DNA from: Streptomyces sp. CB02414
GTDB taxonomy: Bacteria > Actinomycetota > Actinomycetes > Streptomycetales > Streptomycetaceae
DNA: 64,000 nucleotides
Assembly (NCBI RefSeq): GCF_001905385.1
Contig: NZ_LIPF01000011.1
Coordinates: forward strand, 209,416 to 273,415
Direction of reading: 5' to 3'
The stretch's first letter is position 1, and every line of letters starts with the position of its first letter. Of this stretch, positions 42,226 through 50,605 are shown piece by piece. The translations under genes were made by a program, and so were the position numbers. The notes beneath the pieces are model-generated. The model did no database searches, was not told where the DNA came from, and worked only from the letters and a program-made list of their open reading frames with translations.

Positions 42226-42492
42226 TCACAGGCTCCAGGACATGGTGTTGTCCGCCGACATGAACGCCGCGAGGACGAGCAGGTCGGCGACGCCCAGGCC
42301 GAGGCCGAGGAGCGCCCGGCCGCGACGGGCGGTGCCGCGCCGCAGGGCGATGCTCGCCAGGGCGATGGCGATCGGGCCGAGGAAGACGTTGAGGACGAGC
42401 AGGCCGAGCAGGCCGAGAACGAAGGAGGCGACGGCCATGCCGTCGGTGTCGCGGATGCCGGTCCGGCGGGCGGCCGGTGCGGTGAGCTGCAT
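42226..42492 (-). CDS. Small DUF4190-like membrane protein
   Basis: 88 aa with two hydrophobic helices (GMAVASFVLGLLGLLVLNVF and GRALLGLGLGVADLLVLAAF), the first preceded by a short polar N-terminus. This pattern (FVLGLLGLL...IALASIALRRG) is that of DUF4190-type bitopic/polytopic proteins. ATG 42492 has GGGAG seven bases upstream. It lies 50 bp behind the 55-aa membrane protein and may be co-transcribed with it. No function known. Confidence 0.8.
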   Translation of the reverse strand: MQLTAPAARRTGIRDTDGMAVASFVLGLLGLLVLNVFLGPIAIALASIALRRGTARRGRALLGLGLGVADLLVLAAFMSADNTMSWSL

Positions 42493-42542
42493 GGTGTTCT
42501 CCCTGCCGTGCGTCGATGGACCGTGCGTCAGTGCACCGTGCG

Positions 42543-42710
42543 TCAGTGGGCGGAGGTGCTCCGTCGGCGGCCGTGCCGTTCGCGGGCCGCGAAGATGCCG
42601 AGCCAGACGGCGATGACGAGGCCTGCGGCGACGGAGAAGGTCAGCGGCGCGTGGGCGACGGTGCCCAGGACCACGCCGAGGAGCAGGAGTGCGGCGACGA
42701 GAAACAGCAT
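42543..42710 (-). CDS. Very small membrane protein, 55 residues
   Basis: ATG 42710 to TGA 42543. Two hydrophobic stretches: MLFLVAALLLLGVVLGTVAH and TFSVAAGLVIAVWLGIFAAR, ending in a basic tail RERHGRRRSTSAH. GGGAG lies nine bases upstream of the ATG. It is too short for usual gene calling. It is divergent from the TetR gene at 42826 and shares its control region, so the TetR protein may regulate this pair of membrane genes. Confidence 0.7.
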   Translation of the reverse strand: MLFLVAALLLLGVVLGTVAHAPLTFSVAAGLVIAVWLGIFAARERHGRRRSTSAH

Positions 42711-42745
42711 GGAGCGGATCTCCCAACCTTCGGTGAACGGTTGTA

Positions 42746-42819
42746 GTTACACTTGTTCACTGACTTCCCAGCCTAGCGCGCCTCACGACTTCTCAATTAC
42801 AGAGAACAGTTGTTAACTG
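42746..42819. promoter_or_regulatory. Candidate TetR operator arms, AT-rich divergent control region
   Basis: The element GTTACACTTGTTCAC (42746-42760) and the nearly inverse AGAACAGTTGTTAAC (42803-42817) flank the divergent promoters. The second contains a palindrome CAGTT-GTT-AACTG (42807-42819). This arrangement fits binding by the adjacent TetR protein. Inference only. Confidence 0.45.
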
Positions 42820-42825
42820 CATGGC

Positions 42826-43452
42826 ATGAGTCACACCTCCGGCGTTCGCCGGGCCCAGAAGCAGAAGACCCGGCAGGCACTGCTGGACGCGGCGCTCGTA
42901 CTGCTGGAGGACCAGAGCCTGAGCAGCCTGGGTCTGCGGGAGGTCACCCGCGCGGTGGGCGTCGCGCCGACCGCTTTCTACCGCCACTTCCGCTCCACGG
43001 CCGACCTGGGCGTGGCGCTGGTCGAGGAGGCGCTGGGGAGCCTGCACCCGATGATCCGGGCCACGGTGTCACCGGACGGGGACAGCGAGGAACGCATCGC
43101 GCGGGCGGTGGAGTTGATCGCCGGGCACGTGGCCGCCCATCCGGCGCACGTGCGTTTCGTCGCGCGCGAGCGGCACGGCGGGGTGCGGCCGGTGCGGGAG
43201 GCGATACGGGAGCAACTGGCCCGGTTCGCCGGGGAGGTGAAGGACGAGCTGGCCAAGGACCCGGTGTCGGCGGGCTGGAGCGAGGCCGACCTGCTGATGC
43301 TCGCGAGCCTGTACGTCGACCAGATGCTGGCCACGGCCTCGCTGTTCCTGGAGACGCTGGAGGCGCCCGGGGCGGAGCGCCGGCGCGCGGCGGACACCGC
43401 GACGCGTCAGATGCGGCTGATCAGCGTCGGCCGCCGGCACTGGCTGGAGTGA
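42826..43452 (+). CDS. TetR-family regulator
   Basis: 208 aa. N-terminal HTH: SSLGLREVTRAVGVAPTAFY then RHFRSTADLGVALVEEAL. The helical C-terminus (AARLYVDQ-like ligand domain region) contains LMLASLYVDQMLATASLFLE. The HTH motif GVAPTAFYRHF resembles regulators of fatty-acid desaturation or lipid genes (DesT/FabR group), but this is a weak resemblance. ATG 42826 has no Shine-Dalgarno sequence. It is divergent from the small membrane protein pair and convergent with the thioesterase. Confidence 0.9.
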   Translation: MSHTSGVRRAQKQKTRQALLDAALVLLEDQSLSSLGLREVTRAVGVAPTAFYRHFRSTADLGVALVEEALGSLHPMIRATVSPDGDSEERIARAVELIAGHVAAHPAHVRFVARERHGGVRPVREAIREQLARFAGEVKDELAKDPVSAGWSEADLLMLASLYVDQMLATASLFLETLEAPGAERRRAADTATRQMRLISVGRRHWLE

Positions 43453-43507
43453 CCCCCGGCGCCGGCGGCGTGCGACGGCCCAGAACCTGCCCGCGAGGCG
43501 GCCCCGG

Positions 43508-44368
43508 TCAGCCGAGGCGGACCCGGGCGAGCTGGCGGGACTGGGCGACCAGGCGGTCGGCGCTGTCCCAGACCTCGGCGTCCTCCTCCAGGAAGCCGCC
43601 GGCGAGGTTGCGGGTGGTGATGGAGACGCGCAGCGGGCCCGGGGCCGGACGGCAGCGCACGTGCACGGTCAGCTCGACCGTCGGCACCCAGCCCTTCAGC
43701 CCCAGCTCGAAGGCGGTGGGCGGCAGCGCGTCCACCGCGAGGAGCAGCGAGAGGGGGTCGGCGTCACGGCCGTCGGCGAGCCCGAACCAGGCGCGCATCT
43801 CGCCCCGGCCGGAGGGCTGTCCGAGCGCCCATCCCAGCGTGGCGGGGTCCAGCTTGAGCATCAGGCGGTCGGCGATGGCGGAACTGCCGTCGACGGGAGC
43901 GGGGCCGTCCTCCGGGCCGAAGCACTGGTCCATCGGCGGGACGGCGGGCGGCTTCGCCGAGGTGCGGACGTCGTCGGGCAGCGCGTCGAGGTCGCCGTAG
44001 GAGGCGAGGACGCGGATGCGCTCGACCTCGTTGCCCTCGTCGTCGTACTGGAAGAGGGATGCCTGGCCGGTGGAGAGGGTGCGCCCGGTCCGGACCGCCT
44101 CGGTGCGCACGACCGCCGGGCCGGGCTGGGAGGCGGTGAGGTAGTGCGCCGAGACCGTGAAGGGGTCGGTGTGCGGGAGGGCGTCCCCGAGGGCGCGGCC
44201 CAGGACGGCCAGCAGATAGCCGCCGTTGACGGCGTTGATGATCGTCCAGCCGGCGGAGAGGTCGATGTCGTAGACACCGGGGGCGCGCCGGGAAACGGCG
44301 GTGTCCCGGTCGAACTCGCTGTCGCCGATGGTGGCCCGCGTGGCCGCTGCGGAGGCTGCTTCTGGCAT
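43508..44368 (-). CDS. Thioesterase superfamily protein (TesB-like double hotdog)
   Basis: 286 aa. Two hotdog halves: the first with TIINAVNGGYLLAVLGRALG and FTVSAHYLTASQPGPAVVRT, the second with MRAWFGLADGRDADPLSLLL and VPTVELTVHVRCRPAPGPLR. Such proteins cleave acyl-CoA or acyl-carrier thioesters. ATG 44368 has a weak ribosome binding site; a longer frame to 44386 exists. The MerR gene lies 62 bp upstream on the same strand, so they may share a transcript. Substrate is unknown. Confidence 0.85.
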   Translation of the reverse strand: MPEAASAAATRATIGDSEFDRDTAVSRRAPGVYDIDLSAGWTIINAVNGGYLLAVLGRALGDALPHTDPFTVSAHYLTASQPGPAVVRTEAVRTGRTLSTGQASLFQYDDEGNEVERIRVLASYGDLDALPDDVRTSAKPPAVPPMDQCFGPEDGPAPVDGSSAIADRLMLKLDPATLGWALGQPSGRGEMRAWFGLADGRDADPLSLLLAVDALPPTAFELGLKGWVPTVELTVHVRCRPAPGPLRVSITTRNLAGGFLEEDAEVWDSADRLVAQSRQLARVRLG

Positions 44369-44430
44369 GGCTGTACGGTACAACACGCAATTACTAAGCG
44401 GTAGCTTTTAGAAATGGCCCGGGTTCGGCC

Positions 44431-45162
44431 CTAGGTACCTCGTGAGCGTTCCCGCAGGTATGCCTCCAGTTCGGCGGCTCCCGCGAGCATCGCCCGTCCA
44501 CGGGCGGAGACCCGGTCGTACCAGTCCCGCAGGGTGGCCTCCAGCGGTTCCGGACCGCCTGCTCCTCGCACCTGGGCGATCACGGGGGCGATCTGCTCCA
44601 ACAGGTAGCCGCCCCGCCGCAGCTGGTGGACCAGCCGGGCGTCCCGGACGTCGGTCTCGCCGTACACGCGGTACCCGGTCAGTGGGTCGCGGCGCGGGTG
44701 GACCAGACCGGCGCGCTCCCACTTGCGCAGCGTCGCGGGCCGGATGCCGAGCTCCTGGGCCAGCGGACCGACGAACACCCCGCCTCGGCCTGGCACTTCC
44801 GCGGCGGGCGCGGACGTCAGGTCGCGCAGCGCGCGCTCCACCGCCTGGAGGGTCCGCCGGTCCGCGAGGAGCTGGGCGTGGCTCTCGTCGATGAGCCGGA
44901 ACGCCTCCCCCTCGGCGTCCCGGTTCACGGCCCGCATCACCGACGCCGCTCTCTGGTGGCCGTGTCCGGGCACCAGGGCGAGGAAGGCGCCGAGGGCGCG
45001 CGCGTGCAGCGGGGTGTAGGTGCGGTATCCGCTGTCCGTGCGACCGGCGGCCGGGAGGATGCCGGACTCCTCGTAGTTCCGGACGGCCTGCGTGGACAGG
45101 CCGTGGCCGCGCGCCAGGTCCACCGGGCGCAGCTGTTCACCACTTTGAAGGTTTCGGGCCAC
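44431..45162 (-). CDS. MerR-type regulator with two HTH domains in one polypeptide
   Basis: 243 aa. The first MerR HTH is near the N-terminus: LRPVDLARGHGLSTQAVRNY with EESGILPAAGRTDSGYRTY. A second, clearly MerR-like HTH follows: VGPLAQELGIRPATLRKWER with AGLVHPRRDPLTGYRVYGE. Ordinary MerR proteins have one HTH plus a dimerisation/effector helix, so this is a fused or tandem form. GTG 45162 is chosen since the frame continues only into the shared promoter. It is divergent from the erythromycin-esterase-like gene and the palindrome 45199-45218 is the probable operator. Confidence 0.9.
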   Translation of the reverse strand: MARNLQSGEQLRPVDLARGHGLSTQAVRNYEESGILPAAGRTDSGYRTYTPLHARALGAFLALVPGHGHQRAASVMRAVNRDAEGEAFRLIDESHAQLLADRRTLQAVERALRDLTSAPAAEVPGRGGVFVGPLAQELGIRPATLRKWERAGLVHPRRDPLTGYRVYGETDVRDARLVHQLRRGGYLLEQIAPVIAQVRGAGGPEPLEATLRDWYDRVSARGRAMLAGAAELEAYLRERSRGT

Positions 45163-45198
45163 GGGCCCGACGTTATCGCTGGAAAGTCTCCACCGAAA

Positions 45199-45218
45199 GT
45201 TCAACGATAGCGTTGAAC
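45199..45218. promoter_or_regulatory. Palindromic operator and probable leaderless promoter of the esterase gene
   Basis: GTTCAAC-GATAGC-GTTGAAC is a perfect 7-bp inverted repeat with a 6-bp spacer. It includes TAGCGT (45208-45213), a plausible -10 box about seven bases before the GTG at 45221. The likely transcript therefore starts at or next to the start codon. The divergent MerR protein is the obvious candidate binder. Confidence 0.55.
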
Positions 45219-45220
45219 GC

Positions 45221-46426
45221 GTGGCTACCGACATCAAGGACACCGCCCGTGCCGTCGAGGCCGCCGCCCTCATGGAGCTGTTGCCGGCCCGGCCCCGGAT
45301 GCTCGCGCTGGGCGAGCCGACCCATGGCGAGGAGCTGCTGCTCGAGGTACGCAACGAGCTGTTCCGGCGACTGGTGGAGGAGGAGGGTTACCGGACGATC
45401 GCGATCGAGAGCGACTGCCTGGCGGGACTGGTCGTCGACGACCACGTCACCTCGGGCGCGGGCACGCTCGACGAGGCCATGGAGCGCGGGTTCAGCCACG
45501 GGTGGGGCGCGTCCGCCGCCAACCGCGAGCTGGTGCGCTGGATGCGGGCGTACAACGAGGGCCGGCCCGCCTCCGATCGCGTCCGCTTCGCCGGTTTCGA
45601 CGGCCCGCTGGAGATCACCCACGCCGAGAGCCCGAGGCCCGCCCTCACCGCCCTGCACGCCTGCCTCGCGGACCGGGTGGACGCCGGTCTGCTCCCCTGC
45701 ACCAGAGAGACGCTGGACCGACTGCTGGGTCCGGACGAACAGTGGACGGAACCCGCCGCGATGACGGACCCGGGCCGGTCGGTGGGGCGGTCGGCCGAGG
45801 CCCGGGAGCTGCGGCTGCTCGCCGACGACCTGGTGTCGCTGCTCGACGAGCAGGCACCCCGGCTGCTCGCGGAGGGCTCACGCGACGGCCTGGACCGGGC
45901 GCTCCTGTACGGACGTACCGCCGCCGGCCTGCTGCGGTACCACTCCTGGATGGCCGACCCGTCACCGGCCCGCATGAACCGGCTGCTGGGCCTGCGGGAC
46001 CGGATGATGGCGGAGAACCTGCTCGCGCTCGCCGACCGGGGCCCGGTACTCGTCCACGCGCAGAACGCCCACCTCCAGCGGGAGCAGAGCAGCATGCGGA
46101 TGTGGCAGGGGCCGGTGGAGTGGTGGAGTGCCGGGGCGCTGGTCAGCGCGCGGCTCGGCGGGGAGTACGCCTTCGTCGCCACGGCCCTCGGCACCATCCG
46201 GCACCAGGGTGTGGACACCCCTCCGCCGGACACCCTCGAAGGGCTCCTGTACGCCCTCCCTCAGGACCGCTGCCTCGTCGACGCCGCCCGGCTGGCCGCC
46301 GCCCTCGGTGACCCGGCGCCCGCTCCCCGCGAGTCCCCCTGGTTCGGCTACGCGCCGCTCGCCCCGGACCACCTGCCCTCGATCGACGGCGTGGTCTTCA
46401 TCAAGGACATGCCGGACAGCCCGTGA
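45221..46426 (+). CDS. Erythromycin-esterase-family hydrolase
   Basis: 401 aa, PF05139-type. N-terminal active-site segment MLALGEPTHGEELLLEVRNE carries the Glu and catalytic His of the GExxHG motif. Further matches are YRTIAIESDCLAG, FAGFDGPLEI, and the C-terminal VLVHAQNAHLQREQSSMRM. Ere enzymes hydrolyse the macrolide lactone; many chromosomal members have unknown substrates. Its GTG start is probably leaderless. Regulation by the double-HTH MerR protein is inferred from divergence and the palindrome. It ends one base before the convergent TRIC-type gene. Confidence 0.88.
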   Translation: MATDIKDTARAVEAAALMELLPARPRMLALGEPTHGEELLLEVRNELFRRLVEEEGYRTIAIESDCLAGLVVDDHVTSGAGTLDEAMERGFSHGWGASAANRELVRWMRAYNEGRPASDRVRFAGFDGPLEITHAESPRPALTALHACLADRVDAGLLPCTRETLDRLLGPDEQWTEPAAMTDPGRSVGRSAEARELRLLADDLVSLLDEQAPRLLAEGSRDGLDRALLYGRTAAGLLRYHSWMADPSPARMNRLLGLRDRMMAENLLALADRGPVLVHAQNAHLQREQSSMRMWQGPVEWWSAGALVSARLGGEYAFVATALGTIRHQGVDTPPPDTLEGLLYALPQDRCLVDAARLAAALGDPAPAPRESPWFGYAPLAPDHLPSIDGVVFIKDMPDSP

Positions 46427-46427
46427 C

Positions 46428-47087
46428 TCACTCCCCCTCCACCACACCCGACCGCCGGTTCCAGGCGCGCGGTGCCCGCCAGTGGAAGCGCAGGGCGAGC
46501 AGGCGCAGGACGAAGGCGGTGACCACCGCGAGCCCGGTGGTGAACGGGGTGAGGGCCTCGTAGCGAATGCACAGGGCGACCATGGTGGCGCCGACGATCG
46601 CGGGGACGGCGTACAGATCGCGGTCCCAGCGCAGCAGCGAGGGCACCTCGTTGGCGAGGACGTCCCGCAGCACGCCGCCGCCCACGGCGGTGGCCAGGCC
46701 CAGGCAGGCGGAGGCGGTCAGGCCCAGTCCGTAGTCGTAGGCCTTGGTGGTGCCGGCGACGCAGAACAGGCCGAGGCCCGCCGCGTCGAAGACGTTCACG
46801 CCGGTCTGGAGGCGCTCCACGTGCGGGTGGAGGAAGAAGACCAGCGCGGTGGCGAACAGCGGGGTGACGAAGTACCCCAGGTCCGTGAAGGCGGCGGGCG
46901 GTACGGCGCCGATGACCAGGTCCCGGAACAGTCCCCCGCCCAGCGCGGTGACCTCGGCGAGGACGGCGATGCCGAACACGTCGAAGTTCTTGCGTACGGC
47001 CAGCAGCGCGCCGGAGATGGCGAAGACGAAGATGCCGACCAGGTCGAGCGTGTGCTGGACGGTGGGGGTGAAGAGTTGCTCGTACAC
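46428..47087 (-). CDS. TRIC-type cation channel / UPF0126 membrane protein
   Basis: 219 aa with about seven transmembrane helices built from two similar halves: LVGIFVFAISGALLAVRKNF with the ALGGGLFRDLVIG loop, and the second half FDAAGLGLFCVAGTTKAYDY with TAVGGGVLRDVLANEVP. The duplicated GGG-RD loop is the TRIC/UPF0126 signature. In prokaryotes these are trimeric monovalent cation channels, sometimes discussed as glycine-linked. GTG 47087 gives the usual length; the ribosome binding site is poor. It abuts the esterase gene 3' end. Confidence 0.88.
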   Translation of the reverse strand: MYEQLFTPTVQHTLDLVGIFVFAISGALLAVRKNFDVFGIAVLAEVTALGGGLFRDLVIGAVPPAAFTDLGYFVTPLFATALVFFLHPHVERLQTGVNVFDAAGLGLFCVAGTTKAYDYGLGLTASACLGLATAVGGGVLRDVLANEVPSLLRWDRDLYAVPAIVGATMVALCIRYEALTPFTTGLAVVTAFVLRLLALRFHWRAPRAWNRRSGVVEGE

Positions 47088-47104
47088 CCTGCCATTCTCA
47101 CCTG

Positions 47105-47147
47105 CCGCCGAGCCCCCGCCTTGCAAACGAAGGCGGGGGCTCGGCGG
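47105..47147 (-). terminator. 18-bp perfect hairpin after the opp operon
   Basis: Arms 47105-47122 and 47130-47147 are exact complements with a 7-base loop. 21 bases past the end of the OppF gene at 47169, the strongest terminator in the window. Confidence 0.92.
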
Positions 47148-47168
47148 TGCGGCAGGGGCGTCGCAGGG

Positions 47169-48497
47169 TCACTTCTCCTTGGCGGGAGGCTCCTCGCCGG
47201 TGTCCTCGCCCTTGGGGGCGTCGTCCCCGGACTCGGCCTCAGGGGCCTCCGAGGTCTCCGGGGTCTCCGGGAGCTCCGAGGCCTCCGAGGTCTCCACCTC
47301 CGCGGCCACCGCCGCCGAGGTCCGGGCCGACTCGGCGAGCGCGTCCTCGGCGACCAGCTCCGCCGCCTCCTTGGCGTCGGAGAGCAGGACGACGTCCTGC
47401 GGGGCCTGGTCCTCGAAGTTCTCCGGGTGGTGGCAGGCGACCTGCTGACCGGGCCGCAGCTCCTTCAGCGGCGGCTCGGTCGTCCGGCAGACCTCCGTCG
47501 CCTTCCAGCACCGGGTGTGGAAGCGGCAGCCGCTCGGCGGGGAGATCGGCGAGGGCACGTCGCCCTTGAGCAGGATGCGCTCGCTCTTGGCGCCGCGCCG
47601 CGCCGGGTCCGGGATCGGGACCGCCGACATCAGGGCCTTGGTGTACGGGTGCATCGGCGACTTGTAGAGCAGGTCGCGGTCGGCCAGCTCCATGATCTTG
47701 CCGAGGTACATCACCGCGATCCGGTCCGAGACGTGCCGGACCACGGACAGGTCGTGCGCGATGATCACGTACGTCAGGCCCAGCTCCTGCTGGAGGTCGT
47801 CGAGGAGGTTGACGACCTGGGCCTGGATCGACACGTCGAGCGCGGAGACCGGCTCGTCGGCCACGACCAGCTTCGGGTTGAGCGCGAGCGCGCGGGCGAT
47901 GCCGATGCGCTGGCGCTGACCGCCGGAGAACTCGTGCGGGTAGCGGTTGTAGTGCTCGGGGTTGAGACCGACCACCGACAGCAGCCGCTGGACCTCCTTC
48001 TTGACCCCGCCCTCGGGCTGGACGCCCTGGAGCTTGAAGGGGGCGCTGACGATCGTGCCGATGGTGTGGCGCGGGTTCAGCGACGAGTACGGGTCCTGGA
48101 AGATCATCTGCACGTCGCGGCGCAGCGGGCGCATGCCGCCGACCCCGAGGTGGGTGATGTCCTTGCCCTCGAACTCGACCTTGCCTGCGGTCGGCTCCAG
48201 CAGCCGGGTGATCAGCCGGCCCATGGTCGACTTGCCGCAACCCGACTCGCCCACGACGCCGAGGGTCTCACCGGAGCGGACCTCGAAGTCGATGCCGTCG
48301 ACGGCGCGCACCGCGCCGACCTGGCGCTGCAGCAGGCCCTTCTTGATCGGGAAGTGCTTCTGCAGCCCGGTCACCTTGAGCAGGGTCTCACCGCGGGCGG
48401 CGCCCTCGGTGAGGGTGGCAGTGCCTGCCGAGCCGTCGCTCTGTGCGGGGATGGTCACCGCTTCGTCCTCTGCCTTTGCCTTTGCTTCGTCGCTCAC
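47169..48497 (-). CDS. Oligopeptide ABC transporter ATP-binding protein (OppF/DppF type) with acidic C-terminal tail
   Basis: 442 aa nucleotide-binding subunit for peptide import. Walker A GESGCGKSTMGRL, Q-loop MIFQDPYSSLNPR, signature FSGGQRQRIGIARALALNP, Walker B LVVADEPVSALDV, H-loop AHDLSVVRH. The oligopeptide C-terminal motif (MHPYTKALMSAVPIPDP and RFHTRCWKATEVC) is followed by about 85 extra residues that are Glu/Ala/Ser/Pro-rich (ETSEASELPETPETSEAPEA), longer than usual OppF. GTG 48497 overlaps the OppD stop (GTGA). Last gene of the operon. Confidence 0.94.
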   Translation of the reverse strand: MSDEAKAKAEDEAVTIPAQSDGSAGTATLTEGAARGETLLKVTGLQKHFPIKKGLLQRQVGAVRAVDGIDFEVRSGETLGVVGESGCGKSTMGRLITRLLEPTAGKVEFEGKDITHLGVGGMRPLRRDVQMIFQDPYSSLNPRHTIGTIVSAPFKLQGVQPEGGVKKEVQRLLSVVGLNPEHYNRYPHEFSGGQRQRIGIARALALNPKLVVADEPVSALDVSIQAQVVNLLDDLQQELGLTYVIIAHDLSVVRHVSDRIAVMYLGKIMELADRDLLYKSPMHPYTKALMSAVPIPDPARRGAKSERILLKGDVPSPISPPSGCRFHTRCWKATEVCRTTEPPLKELRPGQQVACHHPENFEDQAPQDVVLLSDAKEAAELVAEDALAESARTSAAVAAEVETSEASELPETPETSEAPEAESGDDAPKGEDTGEEPPAKEK

Positions 48498-49591
48498 AGC
48501 TTCGGCGCAATCTCTTCGGTCCAGATCCGCTCCCGCTGCTCCTGCGACATGTGGCAGGCGGCCCAGTGCTTGCTGCCGACCTCGGTCAGCTCGGGGCGGA
48601 CCGTGCGGGTGACGTCGTCCTTGGGCACGTCGGCGTACGGGCAGCGCGGGTTGAAGGCGCAGCCGGACGGGAGGTTGATCAGGGAGGGCGGGGAGCCCTT
48701 GACCGGGGTGAGGCGCTCCTGCTGGTCGCGGTCGAGCCGCGGCATCGAGCCGAGCAGGCCCCAGGTGTAGGGGTGCCGGGGCTCGTAGAACACCTTCTCC
48801 GCCGGGCCCCGCTCGACGCAGCGGCCGCCGTACATCACCAGGAGGTCGTCGGCCAGCTCGGCGACGACGCCCAGGTCGTGGGTGATGATGATGACCGCGG
48901 AGCCGAACTCCTTCTGCAGGTCCCGGATGAGGTCGAGGATCTGCGCCTGGACGGTCACGTCCAGGGCGGTGGTCGGCTCGTCCGCGATGAGCAGCTCGGG
49001 GTTGTTGACCAGCGACATCGCGATCATCGCGCGCTGGCGCATACCGCCGGAGAACTCGTGCGGGTAGCTGTCCACCCGCTTGTCCGGCTGCGGGATGCCG
49101 ACGCGGTCGAGCATCTCCACCGCGCGGCGCTTGGCGGTCTTCTTGTCCACGTCGTGGTGGATGCGGTACGCCTCCACGATCTGCTGCCCGATCGTGTAGT
49201 ACGGGTGCAGCGCGGACAGCGGGTCCTGGAAGATCATCGCCATCTCGCGGCCGCGCAGCTTGCGCACGTGGTCCGGGTCGGCGGAGAGCAGCTCGGTGCC
49301 GTCCAGCCAGATCTCGCCGGAGATCTGCGCCTTGCGCTTGCCGTACTGGCCGGCGGTGTGCAGGCCCATGATGCCGAGCGAGGTCACCGACTTGCCGGAG
49401 CCGGACTCGCCGACGATGCCGAGGGTCTTGCCCCGCTCCAGCTGGAAGCTGAGGCCGTCGACGGACTTGACCAGGCCGTCGTCGGTCGGGAAGTGCACCT
49501 TCAGGTCGCGTACTTCCAGGAAGGCGCTCGGCGCGGGCGAGGAGCCGGTGGGTTCGCCCACGGCTGCTCCGCTCTTGCTGAGGTCGGTCAT
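48494..49591 (-). CDS. Oligopeptide ABC transporter ATP-binding protein (OppD/DppD type)
   Basis: 365 aa. Walker A GESGSGKSVTSLGIMG, Q-loop MIFQDPLSALHP, signature FSGGMRQRAMIAMSLVNNP, Walker B LLIADEPTTALDV, and the opp C-terminal motif (HPYTWGLLGSMPRL, then a Cys-rich segment AFNPRCPYADV). Shares the ATP-binding work with the OppF-type protein; OppD/OppF heterodimers are typical. ATG 49591 overlaps the OppB stop (ATGA). Confidence 0.95.
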   Translation of the reverse strand: MTDLSKSGAAVGEPTGSSPAPSAFLEVRDLKVHFPTDDGLVKSVDGLSFQLERGKTLGIVGESGSGKSVTSLGIMGLHTAGQYGKRKAQISGEIWLDGTELLSADPDHVRKLRGREMAMIFQDPLSALHPYYTIGQQIVEAYRIHHDVDKKTAKRRAVEMLDRVGIPQPDKRVDSYPHEFSGGMRQRAMIAMSLVNNPELLIADEPTTALDVTVQAQILDLIRDLQKEFGSAVIIITHDLGVVAELADDLLVMYGGRCVERGPAEKVFYEPRHPYTWGLLGSMPRLDRDQQERLTPVKGSPPSLINLPSGCAFNPRCPYADVPKDDVTRTVRPELTEVGSKHWAACHMSQEQRERIWTEEIAPKL

Positions 49592-50586
49592 GCGAGCCTC
49601 ACTCGGGGGTCGATCACGGCGTACAGGACGTCCACCACGAGGTTGGCGATCAGCACCGCGAGAGAAGTGATCAGGGTGACGCCCAGGATAAACGGCAGGT
49701 CGTTGTTCTGGATCGCGTCCAGGACCTTCTGGCCGAGACCGGGGAGGCTGAACGTCGTCTCGGTGAGGATCGCGCCGCCCATGAGGGCGCCGAGGTCCAT
49801 GCCGAGCATGGTGAGCAGCGGGGTCAGCGTCGACCGCATGGCGTGCTTGCGGATGACGACCGGTTCCCTCAGGCCCTTGGCGCGCGCGGTGCGGATGTAG
49901 TCCTCGCCGAGGATCTCCATCATGGTGGCCCGGGTGATCCGGGCGTACATCGCGGCGTACAGGAAGGCCAGGGTGACCCAGGGCAGGATCATGCCGCCGA
50001 GCCAGCCGGTGAGGCTGTCCTCCAGGGGCACGAACTCGCCGTCGATCCAGCCCAGGCCGTAGGAGAAGATCGCCAGGCTGAGCAGACCGGTGAAGTAGAT
50101 GGGCAGGGAGACGCCCGCGAGCGCGACGATCATCGCGCCGCGGTCCCACAGGGTGCCCCGCTTGAGCGCGGAGAGCACACCGGCGGCCAGGCCGAAGATC
50201 AGCCAGAGCACGGCGGCACCGAGAGCGAGGGCCAGGGTCACCGGGAAACGCTCGGTCAGCACCGGCCAGACGGCCTGCTCGGTCTTGAAGGAGTACCCGA
50301 AGCACGGCGCGGTGCAGTTGGTCACGTCGCCGCCGGAGGCGTAGGTGCGCCCCACGAAGATGCCCTTGATGAACTCCCAGGCCTGGACGACGACCGGGTC
50401 GTCAAGGCTCAGCTTCTGCCGCACGGCCTCGACGGCGTCGGGGCCGGCCTGCTTGCCCACGTAGTTCAGGGCGATGTCGACGCCCGCCCACTTGGGGACG
50501 AGGAAGAAGATGCAGAAGACCACCAGGATGATGACCACCAGCATCACTGCGGCGGCGAACAGCCGCCTGATGAGGTAAGCGAGCAC
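49588..50586 (-). CDS. Oligopeptide ABC transporter permease (OppB/DppB type)
   Basis: 332 aa, six membrane helices. Starts with LAYLIRRLFAAAVMLVVIIL and has the permease EAA loop YIRTARAKGLREPVVIRKHA, followed by LTPLLTMLGMDLGALMGGAI and IDPRVRLA at the end. I use GTG 50586, which places the hairpin 50606-50640 upstream in the intergenic region; an upstream start at 50643 would include that hairpin. Insertion of a large extracytoplasmic loop (TNCTAPCFGYSFKTEQAVWP) after helix 1 is characteristic of this subfamily. Confidence 0.93.
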   Translation of the reverse strand: MLAYLIRRLFAAAVMLVVIILVVFCIFFLVPKWAGVDIALNYVGKQAGPDAVEAVRQKLSLDDPVVVQAWEFIKGIFVGRTYASGGDVTNCTAPCFGYSFKTEQAVWPVLTERFPVTLALALGAAVLWLIFGLAAGVLSALKRGTLWDRGAMIVALAGVSLPIYFTGLLSLAIFSYGLGWIDGEFVPLEDSLTGWLGGMILPWVTLAFLYAAMYARITRATMMEILGEDYIRTARAKGLREPVVIRKHAMRSTLTPLLTMLGMDLGALMGGAILTETTFSLPGLGQKVLDAIQNNDLPFILGVTLITSLAVLIANLVVDVLYAVIDPRVRLA

Positions 50587-50605
50587 AGCGTGCGGCCCGC
50601 CGCGG

